Below, piece after piece: positions 35,355-46,091 of a stretch of 64,000 nt of DNA (its first letter is position 1; the number at the start of each line of letters is the position of its first letter). The position numbers and the translations under genes were made by a program. Source of the stretch: Deefgea rivuli DSM 18356 (GTDB lineage: Bacteria > Pseudomonadota > Gammaproteobacteria > Burkholderiales > Chitinibacteraceae); the NCBI RefSeq assembly GCF_000620145.1, contig NZ_JHVM01000003.1, positions 186,001-250,000 of the forward strand, in the 5' to 3' direction. Under the pieces are notes generated by a model, which worked only from the letters and a program-made list of their open reading frames with translations, ran no database searches and was not told the origin of the DNA.

Positions 35355-37277
35355 CTACACGACTAGATTGTCGATTTGATCGCTAACGACCATCCATGCC
35401 GCTTCACGTTCTGCTAATTTTTCTTTTAGCTTTAACTCACTGGCGAGGATTTTTTGCAGCGCATCTTTACGTTCCGGCAGATACAAAGTTTCATCGGTCA
35501 AAGTTGTGGTGATCGTTGCTTGTTCGGCCGTAATTCGCGCCATTTCAGCATCAATCCGCGCTAAATCCTTTTCTAAAGGTTTACGCGCGTTCGCAAGTTT
35601 TTGCCGCGCTTCAGCTTCGAGGCGTTTTTGCTCTTTGCGATTCACGTTGGTGCTTGGCTGGCTCGCGTTCACCACGGCATTAGCGGCAGATTTATCGCCA
35701 CTACGCTTTTCTTGGCTGTAACGCGTGTAATCATCCAAATCGCCGTCAAATGGCGCAACGCGGCCATCTTCGATCAACCAGAAATCATCGACGGTCGCGC
35801 GCAAGATATGCCTATCATGCGAAACCACGATCAAAGCGCCATCGAAATCTTGCAGCGCAAACGTCAGCGCCTCACGCATTTCGATATCCAAGTGATTGGT
35901 CGGCTCATCGAGCAGCAAGAGATTCGGTTTTTGCCAAATCAATAGCGCCAAAGCCAAACGCGCTTTCTCACCGCCCGAAAACGGTGCAATTGGCCCCAAA
36001 GCCATAGCCCCATGAAAATTAAAGCCTCCCAAGAAGTTACGATGCTCTTGCTCACGCGTGTTCGGGTCGATTTTTTGCATATGCCATAATGGCGACTCGT
36101 CAATCCGTAGATATTCGAGCTGATGCTGGGCGAAATAACCGATCTTTAAACCCTTCCCTTCGGTACGAATCCCCGATAGCAAGTCTTGTTCGCCCGCCAA
36201 AGCGCGAATAAACGTCGATTTACCCGCGCCATTCACGCCGAGTAAACCCAAGCGTGCTGAATTATCAATGCTCAAATTCAGCTCTGACAAAATCGGATTA
36301 TCCGCACTATAACCAGCAGCCGCTTTTTCCAAGTGCACCAAAGGATTCGGGCTTGAATCGGGCTCGCGGAACGAGAAATTAAACGGAGAATCGACGTGCG
36401 CCGCAGCGATTTTTTCCATTTTTTCGAGTGCTTTAACGCGACTTTGCGCCTGCTTGGCTTTACTGGCCTTGGCTTTAAAGCGCGTAATAAAGCTTTCTAA
36501 ATGGGCAATTTGCCGTTGCTGCTTATCAAACGCTTGCGATTGCTGCGCGAGGCGCTCGGCACATTGATTTTCAAAATCTTCGTAAGTACCGGTGTAAATA
36601 GTGAGTTGCGCGTTATCAACGTGCAGAATTTGCTTGATGGTGCTATCGAGGAAGTCGCGGTCATGGGAAATAATCAGCAACATGCCCGGGTAGGTTTTTA
36701 GCCAATCTTCCAGCCAAACCACGGTTTCTAAGTCCAAGTGATTGGTCGGTTCATCGAGCAGCAACAAGTCTGAACGGCACATCAAAGCCTGCGCCAAATT
36801 CAAACGCATGCGCCAACCACCGGAAAAACTCGAGACTGGTTTTGAGTTTTCTTCTAAAGAGAAACCCAAACCAGCGAGTAATTTAGCGGCGCGCGCCGGT
36901 GCGGTGTAACCATCGATCGCATCAAGGCGGGCGAAGAGTTCACCATGCGCCATGCCATCGTTATCGTCATGGGCAATCGCATTGATTTCTGCTTCAATTT
37001 TGCGCAGTTCAAGATCGCCATCCAGCACGTAATCGAGGGCTGAACAAGGTAAAGCGGGGGTTTCTTGGGCAACGTGGGCAATGGCCACGCGCGGAGGCAT
37101 TTCTAAATCGCCTTCATCGGCGTGAATTTCATCGCGCAGCAAGGCAAAAAAGCTGGATTTACCCGCGCCATTCGCGCCAACAATCCCAGTTTTTGAGCCA
37201 GGTTGTAGCGTGAGTTCAACGCGATTCAGGAGCACCTTAGTGCCGCGACGGAGTGTGAGTGTTTTAAGTCGTATCAT
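35355..37277 (-). CDS. yheS: ABC-F family ATPase, YheS type
   Basis: ABC-F proteins bind the ribosome E site and ease translation stalls. The 640-aa protein has two ABC domains: first Walker A GANGAGKSS, signature FSGGWRMRLNLAQAL and Walker B LLLLDEPTNHLDLE; second GVNGAGKST, FSGGEKARLAL and DEPTNHLDIEMR. An interdomain arm (FKAKASKAKQAQSRVKALEKMEKI) and a charged coiled-coil C-terminus are present. Phrases such as ETPALPCSALDYVLDGD match E. coli YheS (637 aa) rather than Uup or EttA. No membrane domain exists, so it is not a transporter. Confidence 0.92.
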   Translation of the reverse strand: MIRLKTLTLRRGTKVLLNRVELTLQPGSKTGIVGANGAGKSSFFALLRDEIHADEGDLEMPPRVAIAHVAQETPALPCSALDYVLDGDLELRKIEAEINAIAHDDNDGMAHGELFARLDAIDGYTAPARAAKLLAGLGFSLEENSKPVSSFSGGWRMRLNLAQALMCRSDLLLLDEPTNHLDLETVVWLEDWLKTYPGMLLIISHDRDFLDSTIKQILHVDNAQLTIYTGTYEDFENQCAERLAQQSQAFDKQQRQIAHLESFITRFKAKASKAKQAQSRVKALEKMEKIAAAHVDSPFNFSFREPDSSPNPLVHLEKAAAGYSADNPILSELNLSIDNSARLGLLGVNGAGKSTFIRALAGEQDLLSGIRTEGKGLKIGYFAQHQLEYLRIDESPLWHMQKIDPNTREQEHRNFLGGFNFHGAMALGPIAPFSGGEKARLALALLIWQKPNLLLLDEPTNHLDIEMREALTFALQDFDGALIVVSHDRHILRATVDDFWLIEDGRVAPFDGDLDDYTRYSQEKRSGDKSAANAVVNASQPSTNVNRKEQKRLEAEARQKLANARKPLEKDLARIDAEMARITAEQATITTTLTDETLYLPERKDALQKILASELKLKEKLAEREAAWMVVSDQIDNLVV

Positions 37278-37517
37278 GGGGCAGGATTCTAACAGAGCTA
37301 AGCCCTGCGAATGGGCTTGAGTAGCGGAAAATTAAGTACACACGAGTAACAAAAAGCGCTAAGCGAAGAAGTAGCGCTAGGCGAAAGCGTCAAAAATGAC
37401 AGATTTAACTCGATAGTCGGTGTTTAAAAGATAAAAACATATTTAAGAATACGCAAAGTACAAAGTGTATATCACTGTAGTGCTTCATATTAAATGGCCA
37501 CATCTAAATACCCACAA

Positions 37518-39701
37518 TCAAACCAGATTGCTGCGCAACTCATTCAAAGCGCGATCCGTTAAACTACCTTCAAGTGCCAAGCGGCGCACCCGACCCGACG
37601 TCAAAGCTTCAAGCAGCTCGGTCTTCAAAAACGCCTTGCCATTGCCGCCAAGACGATTGGTAAACAAATAGCGGGTTTCTTGCGGGCTGATCCATGAAAG
37701 GCGTAAGCGCAGTACTTCGTCTTGCTCGCTAATCCATTCAACCCATTCACCTCGTAAAGGCAATTCACTTTGTGGCTCAGGAGCTTGAGTTTGTTGACTC
37801 ACAAAAGGCAATGCGTCTTCTTTGAGCAAAACCTCATCATCCAACACAGGAATAGTCTGAGCAGTCACCAGCGGCGGCACATCAGCAACGGCCACTCGTA
37901 AACCATTACGAATCGCGGCAGCGTGACAATGCACCAGTTGCGCAAAGAACGCTTTGGCTTCATCACCGCTCATCCCTTCTGCACGCGCTGCATCCTCTAG
38001 CGTTTTGAGCATTTCCGGCAATAAATTCACCAGTTTGAAACGCTCTTCCGCGCCTTGCTTAGCCTCTACACTCCAGATGAGATTATCCATTGCCTTGAGT
38101 TTGCCAACGAATTCAGTGCCCGTTTCACCTTGTACCCCAAAACTGCGTGCCAGCGCTTTTGACCAATATTGCGCCAAAAACCCACGCACTAGCTCGGGTA
38201 CATCGGGACGGCTCAAGCGCTCTTTAACTAATTCCTCACCGGTAATCACGCCCAATTCTGCGATCTCGTTTTGCACCAGCTCTTGCGCGTTTTCTTGTGC
38301 TGCAATTTCCGCCGACTGAGCTTCTCCGGCTAAAAATACATTAAGCGTATCCTGTGCATTTTGAAATACTGAAACATCATTAACAAATTGGCCACAAACC
38401 TGAGCCACAATCGCCGCTAGCTGATCGTAGCGATGCTCGCCTGGCGCCATATCAGGCGCATCTAAGGAGGCTTCAGCCAAGGTATCCAGCAAAAGCCGCG
38501 CACTGTGATTTTTACTCGCAAAAAATCCCGCATCCAGCATCGCGACTTTCAGCACAGGAATCTGCAAGCGGCCAATGAGACCTTTCACTGAATCAGAAAG
38601 CCGAGGGTCTTCAAAAATATGTTCGAACAGCATCGCGATGAGTTCTAGTGTCATCGCATCCATTTGCGGCAGATTTTTCGCCCAACCAGAGCTACGCAAC
38701 ATGCCAAGCATATTGTGCTGAAATAATGCAGCACCATTATCGTCACTCAAACCCTCTAAGCGCGGTGCTTTATGCTGCAAAACATCAAGAAACGACAGCC
38801 AGCCTGGGGCGTGCTCAACTGGTGCTGCTGCATAGTTCTGCTGGCTTTGCGCGAGCGCCGCTAAATGCGCGCCCAGTGGCAGCGCAGCTTCGGGCGCTTG
38901 AGGGTTCGCTACTTCAGATTGCGGACTCGTTGGCGCAATCGGTTCGCTGATCGGTTCAGGTACTGCAGATGACTTAGCATTAGCCTGACGTTTAATTTGA
39001 TGCTGAGGCACAACTCGTTGCACATTTTGCGTAATCAAATATTGATTCACGTGATGATAAACATCTGCGACTTGATTCGATAATTCATTCTCAAATGCCT
39101 TGAGCGCAATTAAACGCGCATCCAAACCCGTTTCAAGCTGTTTGCAGGCTTGCATAAACGCATCGCAAATGGCTTCTGGCGACATCGGATTGCTGCTGCC
39201 ATTTTCTTGTGCGGGCATCAAACCAGCAAAACGCTGCTCCAACTCAGTCAGCTCCTCACCTCCAGTATTTTTGAAGGCCTTGATAATTAAATCGGCAGAT
39301 AGATTTTCTTCGTATTCTTCATTGGCGACCAAGCTGAGTTGGTCGGGTTTTGCACTCACTTTAAAAAATGGGCTATCCGCTTTCTGCGCCGGTGCAGCAC
39401 TTGGTTTGAGCAAGCTATCGTTAAACGCCGCCAAGAAATTCAAACGGAACTGCTCGGCTAAAAATTCGCGTTTATTGTGGGTTTCAACGCGAGCGGCAAA
39501 GTAATCGTCGCGCAATTTACGATCAAATGTTTTATCGGCCAGCTCAAAATAAGTATCTTCTAAGCGCGCAAAAAATCCCTCCAACGATTGGCTGAGCATT
39601 TTAAGTGCCAAGTCACGGCAAGCCGCCAGCATCGGATCTGTCGCCGCAACGTGTGCACCACGGGCTGGACTGGATGGATTCGTGAATTGGGGTTGGCTCA
39701 T
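37518..39701 (-). CDS. DUF1631 family protein
   Basis: This 727-aa protein matches the DUF1631 family, sometimes mislabelled thymidine phosphorylase. The family has no proven activity. It is mainly helical and acidic, with a low-complexity Pro/Ala stretch (about residues 245-290, EPISEPIAPTSPQSEVANPQAP). Its C-terminal region, WVEWISEQDEVLRLRLSWISPQETRYLFTNRLGGNG, looks PilZ-like and could bind a nucleotide second messenger. No signal peptide or membrane helix is visible. It stands alone. Confidence 0.82.
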   Translation of the reverse strand: MSQPQFTNPSSPARGAHVAATDPMLAACRDLALKMLSQSLEGFFARLEDTYFELADKTFDRKLRDDYFAARVETHNKREFLAEQFRLNFLAAFNDSLLKPSAAPAQKADSPFFKVSAKPDQLSLVANEEYEENLSADLIIKAFKNTGGEELTELEQRFAGLMPAQENGSSNPMSPEAICDAFMQACKQLETGLDARLIALKAFENELSNQVADVYHHVNQYLITQNVQRVVPQHQIKRQANAKSSAVPEPISEPIAPTSPQSEVANPQAPEAALPLGAHLAALAQSQQNYAAAPVEHAPGWLSFLDVLQHKAPRLEGLSDDNGAALFQHNMLGMLRSSGWAKNLPQMDAMTLELIAMLFEHIFEDPRLSDSVKGLIGRLQIPVLKVAMLDAGFFASKNHSARLLLDTLAEASLDAPDMAPGEHRYDQLAAIVAQVCGQFVNDVSVFQNAQDTLNVFLAGEAQSAEIAAQENAQELVQNEIAELGVITGEELVKERLSRPDVPELVRGFLAQYWSKALARSFGVQGETGTEFVGKLKAMDNLIWSVEAKQGAEERFKLVNLLPEMLKTLEDAARAEGMSGDEAKAFFAQLVHCHAAAIRNGLRVAVADVPPLVTAQTIPVLDDEVLLKEDALPFVSQQTQAPEPQSELPLRGEWVEWISEQDEVLRLRLSWISPQETRYLFTNRLGGNGKAFLKTELLEALTSGRVRRLALEGSLTDRALNELRSNLV

Positions 39702-39956
39702 GGCGTTGCCTCTAGGGAGTTTTGCTGCTTAATACACATATTAGCATTTAATGATATACAATTATTACCCGTTGGTCATTTAGATTCATACGGTCACGCG
39801 CAATATTTGTATTTGGTCTCTATTTTCTTCGCATTTCAATACCTTATGCCAGACTCAGCCTACTGAATAGTTCAGCAGATAGGTGGTAACCCCTGTTGGT
39901 ATAGACGAAATCTAGGTCTAAAGTGAAACCCTAAACCTCGTCAATAGGCACAGAAA

Positions 39957-42900
39957 ATGAGTCCAAATAGCATCTTGCAAGCGTTACAAGAATGGTCGCA
40001 ACAACAAGGCGTACCTGAGATGAGCCCCATCATTCAGAGCTACTACGCCAATGTGCCCGAAGACGACTTGCAAGAGCGCGCGATAGAGGACTGGGGCGGT
40101 GCTGTGCTAGCACATCGCCGTATGGCCGCTGTGCGTTTACCGCAACAGCGCTTGCTGCGAATTTACAACCCCAATCTGAGCGAGCACGGCTGGCAGTGTC
40201 GGCACACGGTGATTGAAATCGTCCAAGAAGATTTGCAATTTTTGGTTGATTCGGTGGGTATTGTCCTGAATCAATTGAAATGCACTACTCACGGCGTAAT
40301 ACATCCGATCATGGATGTGGCGCGTGACGATTTAGGCCAACTCATTCCTCAAGCCAGCAAACCCAAAACTGCAATAAAAGAATCATGGATGCATTTTGAA
40401 ATTAATCGCATCAGCGATGCCGCCACGCTTGCGCTGATTCAAAATGAAATCAATCAAGCCCTCGATAGTATTGCGATTGCGGTTGCCGACTGGCCTGCAA
40501 TGACCGACCGCGTAACCGAGGCACTAGAGCAATTACGCGCTACGCCCACCACTCAAATCACGCCAACAATCAAAGAAACTGTCGCCTATTTAGAATGGTT
40601 GCTCGCCGGGCATTTTGTTTTTTTAGGTTTACGCGACTATCAATTTGAAGCTGGGATTCTCAATATCATCCCTCATTCGGGCAAAGGTCTGCTACGTGAT
40701 GCGGGGCTACCCTCCCCTTCACATATTTGGGCTAGTTTGAGCCCCGATCTACGCGAAGTCGCCTATTCTCCTGAGCGCTTACTCATGCTCACCAAGTCGG
40801 ATCGACGCTCTCTCGTGCATCGATCAGCCTATCTCGATACCGTTTTGCTACGTAATGTTAGCCCTGCGGGGCAACTCCTTGGCGAGCTTCGCATTATTGG
40901 TCTGTATTCAGCCAGCGCCTACACCACGCCACCACGCCAAATCCCAGTTTTACGACAAAAAATTGATCATGCAATGGCGCTATGCGGCGCAGAACTCACC
41001 GGTTATCGTGGCAAAGCCTTACTCAATGTGCTCGACACCTATCCACGCGACGAGCTGATTGAAATTGAAGCGCCCGAATTGGCGCGCATCGCCGATGGGA
41101 TTGTCAGCCTGCACGAGCGGCACCGTGTCCGCGCCTTTTTTCGTGATGACATTTACCGTCGTTATGTATCGGTGATGGTGTTTGTGCCACGCGACAATTA
41201 CAGCACTGACGTTCGCATCAAGATCGAAGCATTGCTGATGCAACATTTAAGCGGTAGCACCTCTGAATTTACTGTTTTTCTCGGCGACCATCCGCTAGCG
41301 CGAATTCATTACATTATCCGCCGCGATGCCTCCGCCAATACCGAGTACAAAGCGAAAGAAATTGAAGCTGAAATCGCCCAAGTGGCGCAGCGTTGGCAAG
41401 ATGAACTACGCCAACAACTCATCCAAGGTAGTGGCGAGGAGCGTGGCGCGGCGCTACATCAAAAATACCTACACGCCTTCCCTGCGGCATACTGCGCTGA
41501 TTTTGCCGCTCGCTCAGCGATTCATGATATCGAAGCGCTAGAAACCGCGCTCACAGAGCAAAATCTGGTCGCCACACTTACGCCTGGCAACGCCTTGGAT
41601 GCCAGCATTTGGCGACTCAAACTTTATCAGCATCACGCAATTGAACTCTCTGACTGCCTCCCACTACTAGAAAGCCTAGGCTTACGAATTATTGATGAGC
41701 GCCCTTATGTGCTGCACTTTTCTACCCTGCCCGAGCAGCAAGCATGGATTGTTGATATCGGCATTCGCCTGCCACCCCAAGTTTCACTAGAGTCGCCCGA
41801 ACAAAGGCAGCGCCTACTCGCCGCTTTTGTGGCGCTCAGCAAAGGACTAGCAGAAAACGACAAGCTCAATCAGCTCGTACTGCACAACGGACTGGCTTGG
41901 CGTGAAGTTTTGATTTTGCGTGCTTACTCACGCTTCTTAAAACAAGTCGCACTAAAATACGGAATGGAAACCATCGCCGATTGCCTATTGCGTCATGGTG
42001 CGCAGGCACAACAACTGGTTAATGCCTTCCAGCTCTTACACAATCCCGCTCAGCCCGAGCCAGCAGTTGCAGATATTGTGTTAGAAGAAATCGCTCAAGC
42101 CGCGCGAGCGATGCCCAATATTGATGACGAAAAAATCCTTAGTTCTTTGATGGCCGCGATTCGCGCAACTTTGCGGACTAATTTTTATCAAGATGGCGGC
42201 AATAAAGCCTATTTATCGATCAAAGTGGCCTCATCCGAAATCCCGATGATGCCGCAGCCTGTGCCGCTGTACGAAATCTTCGTCTATTCGCCGCAAATGG
42301 AAGGTGTGCATTTACGCGGCGGCAAAGTCGCTCGTGGCGGATTGCGCTGGTCAGATCGGCGTGAAGATTTCCGCACGGAAGTGCTCGGCTTAGTCAAAGC
42401 ACAAATGGTGAAAAACACCGTCATCGTGCCCGTCGGCTCCAAAGGCGGCTTTATTGTTAAAAACCCACCCACTGAGCGAGAAGCATTTTTAGCCAGCGGC
42501 ATTGCCTGCTATCAAATGTTTATTCGCGGCCTACTTGATCTGACCGACAACTTCCAAGATGGCCACGTGATTCCACCCAAAGATGTACTGCGCCGCGATG
42601 ATGACGATCCTTATTTGGTCGTTGCTGCAGATAAAGGAACAGCAAGCTTTTCAGACATCGCCAATGCGATTTCGCAAGAATATGGCTTTTGGCTTGATGA
42701 TGCTTTTGCCTCAGGCGGTTCAGTCGGCTACGACCACAAAAAAATGGGCATTACTGCGCGTGGCGCGTGGATTTCGGTTGAACGATCTTTCCGTGAAATG
42801 GGCATTGATACGAATAAAGATCACTTCACTGCGGTTGGTATTGGCGATATGTCGGGTGATGTGTTTGGTAATGGCTTACTGCGAACCAAAACCATTCAGC

Positions 42901-44675
42901 TGATTGCCGCTTTCGATCACCGACACATTTTCTTAGACCCCAAGCCCGACACCGAAGCCGCCTTTAATGAGCGCGCGCGTTTATTTGATTTGCCACGTTC
43001 TTCGTGGGCGGATTACGACGCCACACTCATTTCAGAAGGTGGGGGTGTATATCCCCGTAGCCTAAAGAAAATAAAGGTCTCCAACGATATACGTGCACTA
43101 CTTCATATTGAAGATACAGAGCTCGAACCCGATCTACTAATTCAAGCAATTTTAAAAGCACCGGTTGATTTGCTCTACAACGGCGGGATTGGTACTTATG
43201 TAAAATCGAGCAGCCAAACCCATGCCGAGGCCAATGACAGGGGCAACGACGCGGTGCGTGTCGATGGTAAAGACTTGCGCTGCAAAGTCATCGCCGAAGG
43301 TGGTAATTTGGGCTTTACCCAATTAGGGCGCATTGAATACGCACTCAATGGCGGACGAATTCACACCGATGCAATTGATAATTCTGCCGGCGTAGATTGC
43401 TCAGACCATGAAGTGAACATCAAAATTTTACTCGGGCGAATTTTGGCCGAAGGCGATCTAACGCTTAAACAACGCAATGAAGTCCTCGCCAGTATGACCG
43501 ACGAGGTGGGATTGCTGGTTTTACGCGATAACGAGCTGCAAACTCAGGCCGTTTCATTAGAATTTTCACAAGCGCTCTCCTTGCTGCCTGTGCACACACG
43601 GCTGATGCAAGCCTTGGAGCAAGCAGGAAAACTTTCACGTCGAATTGAGTATTTACCCAGCAATAGCCAACTGACTGAGCGGCAAGCACAGGGTTTAGGA
43701 TTATCTCGCCCTGAGCTATCGGTGCTGATGGCTTACGCCAAAATCGTCATTAAACAAGAATTACTCAGTCAAGACTTAATTGACGCGCCGAAATGGAATT
43801 CGCTACTGCAGCAATATTTCCCTAGCTTATTGGTCGAGAAATTCAAATCTCAACTCGAAAAACACCCTTTGCGCCGAGAAATTATTGCGACAGTGCTCAC
43901 TAACCATGTAGTTAACCGCTACGGCATCAGCAGTGTCTATCGCTTGCAAGAAGAGACCGAGAAAAATTGCAGTGATATTGTCGATGCGCTCATTTGCGCC
44001 GAATCGCTCCTTGGTAGTGAAGCGCTGGCGCTTGAAATTGAAAGCAATATCGAAAAAATCACCGCAGAAGGACAAAACCATCTACTGCTACAAGTGCGTC
44101 GGCAAACAGAACGCGTTGCGCGCTGGTTGCTGCAGCAAAACCTGAGTAATCTCGATCATATGCGTACGTGTGCGGCGCTGGCGCTACCGCAATTGCCGCA
44201 ATTACTCAGCACAAGCCCATCGCATATTGCCCAAGCGGCGCAATGGCAGGCCACAGGGGTTGGCACTGAGTTGGCGATGAAAGTGCTGGCGATTCAAGAG
44301 GCGCAATCGCTGCTGGAGTTGAGCCTTTGCAGTAATGATTCAGGGCAATTGGCAGAACATATGCGGATTTATCTGGCGCTAGGCGATGCCCTGGGGCTCA
44401 AATGGTTGGCACTGGCGATTGAGCAATTGCCGCGTGACAATCGTTGGCAAACCTTGGCGCGGCTTGCTGTGCGTGATGATTTGCAACGTCTGCATAGCGA
44501 GTTATTTAAGCAGGCATGGGCGCAGCATCAAGATCAGCTCGATCTATGGTTAACGCAAAACCAAGCCGCACGCGAACGTGTCGCTGCAATGTTTGCCGAA
44601 TTGAGCGCAGCAACACCAGACTTAGCAATGATCTCAGCGGCACTACGCGAATTACGCCACCGTTTGATTGCGTAA
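39957..44675 (+). CDS. gdhB: NAD-specific glutamate dehydrogenase (180-kDa class)
   Basis: This very large enzyme oxidises glutamate to 2-oxoglutarate and ammonia with NAD+, mainly for amino-acid catabolism. The 1572-aa length is standard for the class. An N-terminal half with ACT-like regulatory segments precedes the catalytic core: KVARGGLRWSDRREDFRTEVLGLVKAQMVKN, VGSKGGFIVK, VVAADKGTASFSDIAN and TAVGIGDMSGDVFGNGLL. A C-terminal helical domain contains LSRPELSVLMAYAK. The symbol follows usage in Pseudomonas. It stands alone, upstream of the CACGAAA element. Confidence 0.95.
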   Translation: MSPNSILQALQEWSQQQGVPEMSPIIQSYYANVPEDDLQERAIEDWGGAVLAHRRMAAVRLPQQRLLRIYNPNLSEHGWQCRHTVIEIVQEDLQFLVDSVGIVLNQLKCTTHGVIHPIMDVARDDLGQLIPQASKPKTAIKESWMHFEINRISDAATLALIQNEINQALDSIAIAVADWPAMTDRVTEALEQLRATPTTQITPTIKETVAYLEWLLAGHFVFLGLRDYQFEAGILNIIPHSGKGLLRDAGLPSPSHIWASLSPDLREVAYSPERLLMLTKSDRRSLVHRSAYLDTVLLRNVSPAGQLLGELRIIGLYSASAYTTPPRQIPVLRQKIDHAMALCGAELTGYRGKALLNVLDTYPRDELIEIEAPELARIADGIVSLHERHRVRAFFRDDIYRRYVSVMVFVPRDNYSTDVRIKIEALLMQHLSGSTSEFTVFLGDHPLARIHYIIRRDASANTEYKAKEIEAEIAQVAQRWQDELRQQLIQGSGEERGAALHQKYLHAFPAAYCADFAARSAIHDIEALETALTEQNLVATLTPGNALDASIWRLKLYQHHAIELSDCLPLLESLGLRIIDERPYVLHFSTLPEQQAWIVDIGIRLPPQVSLESPEQRQRLLAAFVALSKGLAENDKLNQLVLHNGLAWREVLILRAYSRFLKQVALKYGMETIADCLLRHGAQAQQLVNAFQLLHNPAQPEPAVADIVLEEIAQAARAMPNIDDEKILSSLMAAIRATLRTNFYQDGGNKAYLSIKVASSEIPMMPQPVPLYEIFVYSPQMEGVHLRGGKVARGGLRWSDRREDFRTEVLGLVKAQMVKNTVIVPVGSKGGFIVKNPPTEREAFLASGIACYQMFIRGLLDLTDNFQDGHVIPPKDVLRRDDDDPYLVVAADKGTASFSDIANAISQEYGFWLDDAFASGGSVGYDHKKMGITARGAWISVERSFREMGIDTNKDHFTAVGIGDMSGDVFGNGLLRTKTIQLIAAFDHRHIFLDPKPDTEAAFNERARLFDLPRSSWADYDATLISEGGGVYPRSLKKIKVSNDIRALLHIEDTELEPDLLIQAILKAPVDLLYNGGIGTYVKSSSQTHAEANDRGNDAVRVDGKDLRCKVIAEGGNLGFTQLGRIEYALNGGRIHTDAIDNSAGVDCSDHEVNIKILLGRILAEGDLTLKQRNEVLASMTDEVGLLVLRDNELQTQAVSLEFSQALSLLPVHTRLMQALEQAGKLSRRIEYLPSNSQLTERQAQGLGLSRPELSVLMAYAKIVIKQELLSQDLIDAPKWNSLLQQYFPSLLVEKFKSQLEKHPLRREIIATVLTNHVVNRYGISSVYRLQEETEKNCSDIVDALICAESLLGSEALALEIESNIEKITAEGQNHLLLQVRRQTERVARWLLQQNLSNLDHMRTCAALALPQLPQLLSTSPSHIAQAAQWQATGVGTELAMKVLAIQEAQSLLELSLCSNDSGQLAEHMRIYLALGDALGLKWLALAIEQLPRDNRWQTLARLAVRDDLQRLHSELFKQAWAQHQDQLDLWLTQNQAARERVAAMFAELSAATPDLAMISAALRELRHRLIA

Positions 44676-44711
44676 CTGGTTTTTACACCATCGATTCAAA
44701 CGTCAAGGCTG

Positions 44712-44837
44712 GAGTCCACGAAAAGCACGAAATACACGAACAAAACCATCTCTATTTAGGCTATGACGCGGGCGATATCGACGTGAATGTGTAGAGACTT
44801 TGGTGTTTTTCGTGCCTTTCGTGTATTTCGTGGACTC
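44712..44837. repeat. CACGAAA inverted-repeat element, copy 2
   Basis: The left arm starts GAGTCCACGAAAAGCACG (44712) and continues with CACGAAA units at about 9-bp period. The right arm ends TTTCGTGGACTC (44837). The arms match over about 30 bp with four or five mismatches, around a 60-nt centre. It fills most of the gdhB-prfB spacer and is related to 8791-8906. Confidence 0.75.
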
Positions 44838-44974
44838 GACTTTTGAATTTTTAGCATCACATCTGCCTCTCATTTCCCACTGCGGGTAAACCGAGTTTCG
44901 ATTTACCCTACTTTAACAAGGCACTCGCTGATATAATTCTCGGCTTTTGCAATTGCAGACGCGGATTCATACGC

Positions 44975-46078
44975 ATGGAAGCGGAACAGCTTAATCAGAT
45001 TGAAAACCAACTCAAAGAGTTGGGCGCACGCGCGGACGAGCTCAAGCGCTACTTGGACTACCCTGGTAAAGTGGATCGACTCGAAGAAGTCGTTCGTCTT
45101 TCCGAAGCGCCAGAAACTTGGAACGACCAAAAGAAGGCCCAAGAAGTCGGTCGTGAACGCAAAGCACTGGAGGACATCGTTCTCGTGCTGGATCGCGTTT
45201 CTGACGGAGTAACTGACTCGCTTGAGCTATTTGAAATGGCCAAAGCAGAAGGCGATTACGGCACTGCCGAAGTCATCGCCGAAGATTACATTGCACTCGA
45301 AGCCGAAGTGGCCAAGCTAGAATTCCGCCGGATGTTTAATAATCCGATGGATCCAATGCCGTGCTTTATCGACATTCAATCGGGCGCTGGCGGTACTGAG
45401 GCACAAGATTGGGCTGGCATGTTGCTGCGCATGTACGTACGTTATGGCGAACGCAAAGGCTTTACCGTTGAAGTAATGGAACAATCGGATGGCGACATCG
45501 TCGGCATCAGCCAAGCAACGATCAAGCTGACTGGCGATTACGCCTACGGTTTCTTGCGCACCGAAACTGGCGTACATCGCTTAGTTCGTTGTTCTCCGTA
45601 CGACTCCAACAATCGCCGCCACACGTCATTCGCTTCGGTATTTGTTTACCCTGAAGTCGATGATAGTTTCGAGATCGACATCAACCCATCCGATGTGCGT
45701 ACCGATACTTACCGTGCCTCGGGCGCGGGTGGTCAGCATATTAATAAAACCGATTCTGCGGTTCGTTTAACGCACATCCCGACCAATACCGTCGTGCAAT
45801 GCCAAAACGATAGATCACAACACAAAAACCGTGATGAAGCGTGGAAAATGCTGCGTGCTAAATTGTACGAGTTGGAATTGCGTAAACGCATGGAAGCTCA
45901 ACAATCGCTCGAAGCGACCAAATCGGATATCGGCTGGGGGCATCAAATTCGCTCTTACGTGTTCGATCAAAGCCGAATCAAAGATTTACGCACCAGTTTT
46001 GAAGTCGGCAATATCAAAGGCGTCATGGATGGCGACTTGGATAACTTTATTGCGGCCAGCTTGAAACAAGGCGTTTAA
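44975..46078 (+). CDS. prfB: Peptide chain release factor 2 (no frameshift site)
   Basis: RF2 recognises UGA and UAA and triggers peptide release. The 367-aa frame is continuous. At the place of the usual CTT-TGA-C programmed frameshift it reads TTG-GAC (45053-45058), so autoregulation by +1 shifting is absent. [16 protein letters not shown] carries the catalytic GGQ. The codon-recognition tripeptide, normally SPF, is SPY here ([14 protein letters not shown]). The domain order and length are normal. The next gene, lysS, follows by 68 bp, as in prfB-lysS of E. coli. Confidence 0.95.
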   Translation: MEAEQLNQIENQLKELGARADELKRYLDYPGKVDRLEEVVRLSEAPETWNDQKKAQEVGRERKALEDIVLVLDRVSDGVTDSLELFEMAKAEGDYGTAEVIAEDYIALEAEVAKLEFRRMFNNPMDPMPCFIDIQSGAGGTEAQDWAGMLLRMYVRYGERKGFTVEVMEQSDGDIVGISQATIKLTGDYAYGFLRTETGVHRLVRCSPYDSNNRRHTSFASVFVYPEVDDSFEIDINPSDVRTDTYRASGAGGQHINKTDSAVRLTHIPTNTVVQCQNDRSQHKNRDEAWKMLRAKLYELELRKRMEAQQSLEATKSDIGWGHQIRSYVFDQSRIKDLRTSFEVGNIKGVMDGDLDNFIAASLKQGV

Positions 46079-46091
46079 TTAATTCTTCAAA

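Noticed and set aside
37954-38319. 121-aa plus-strand open frame
   Set aside because: Antisense shadow of the DUF1631 gene with biased Ser/Ala composition.
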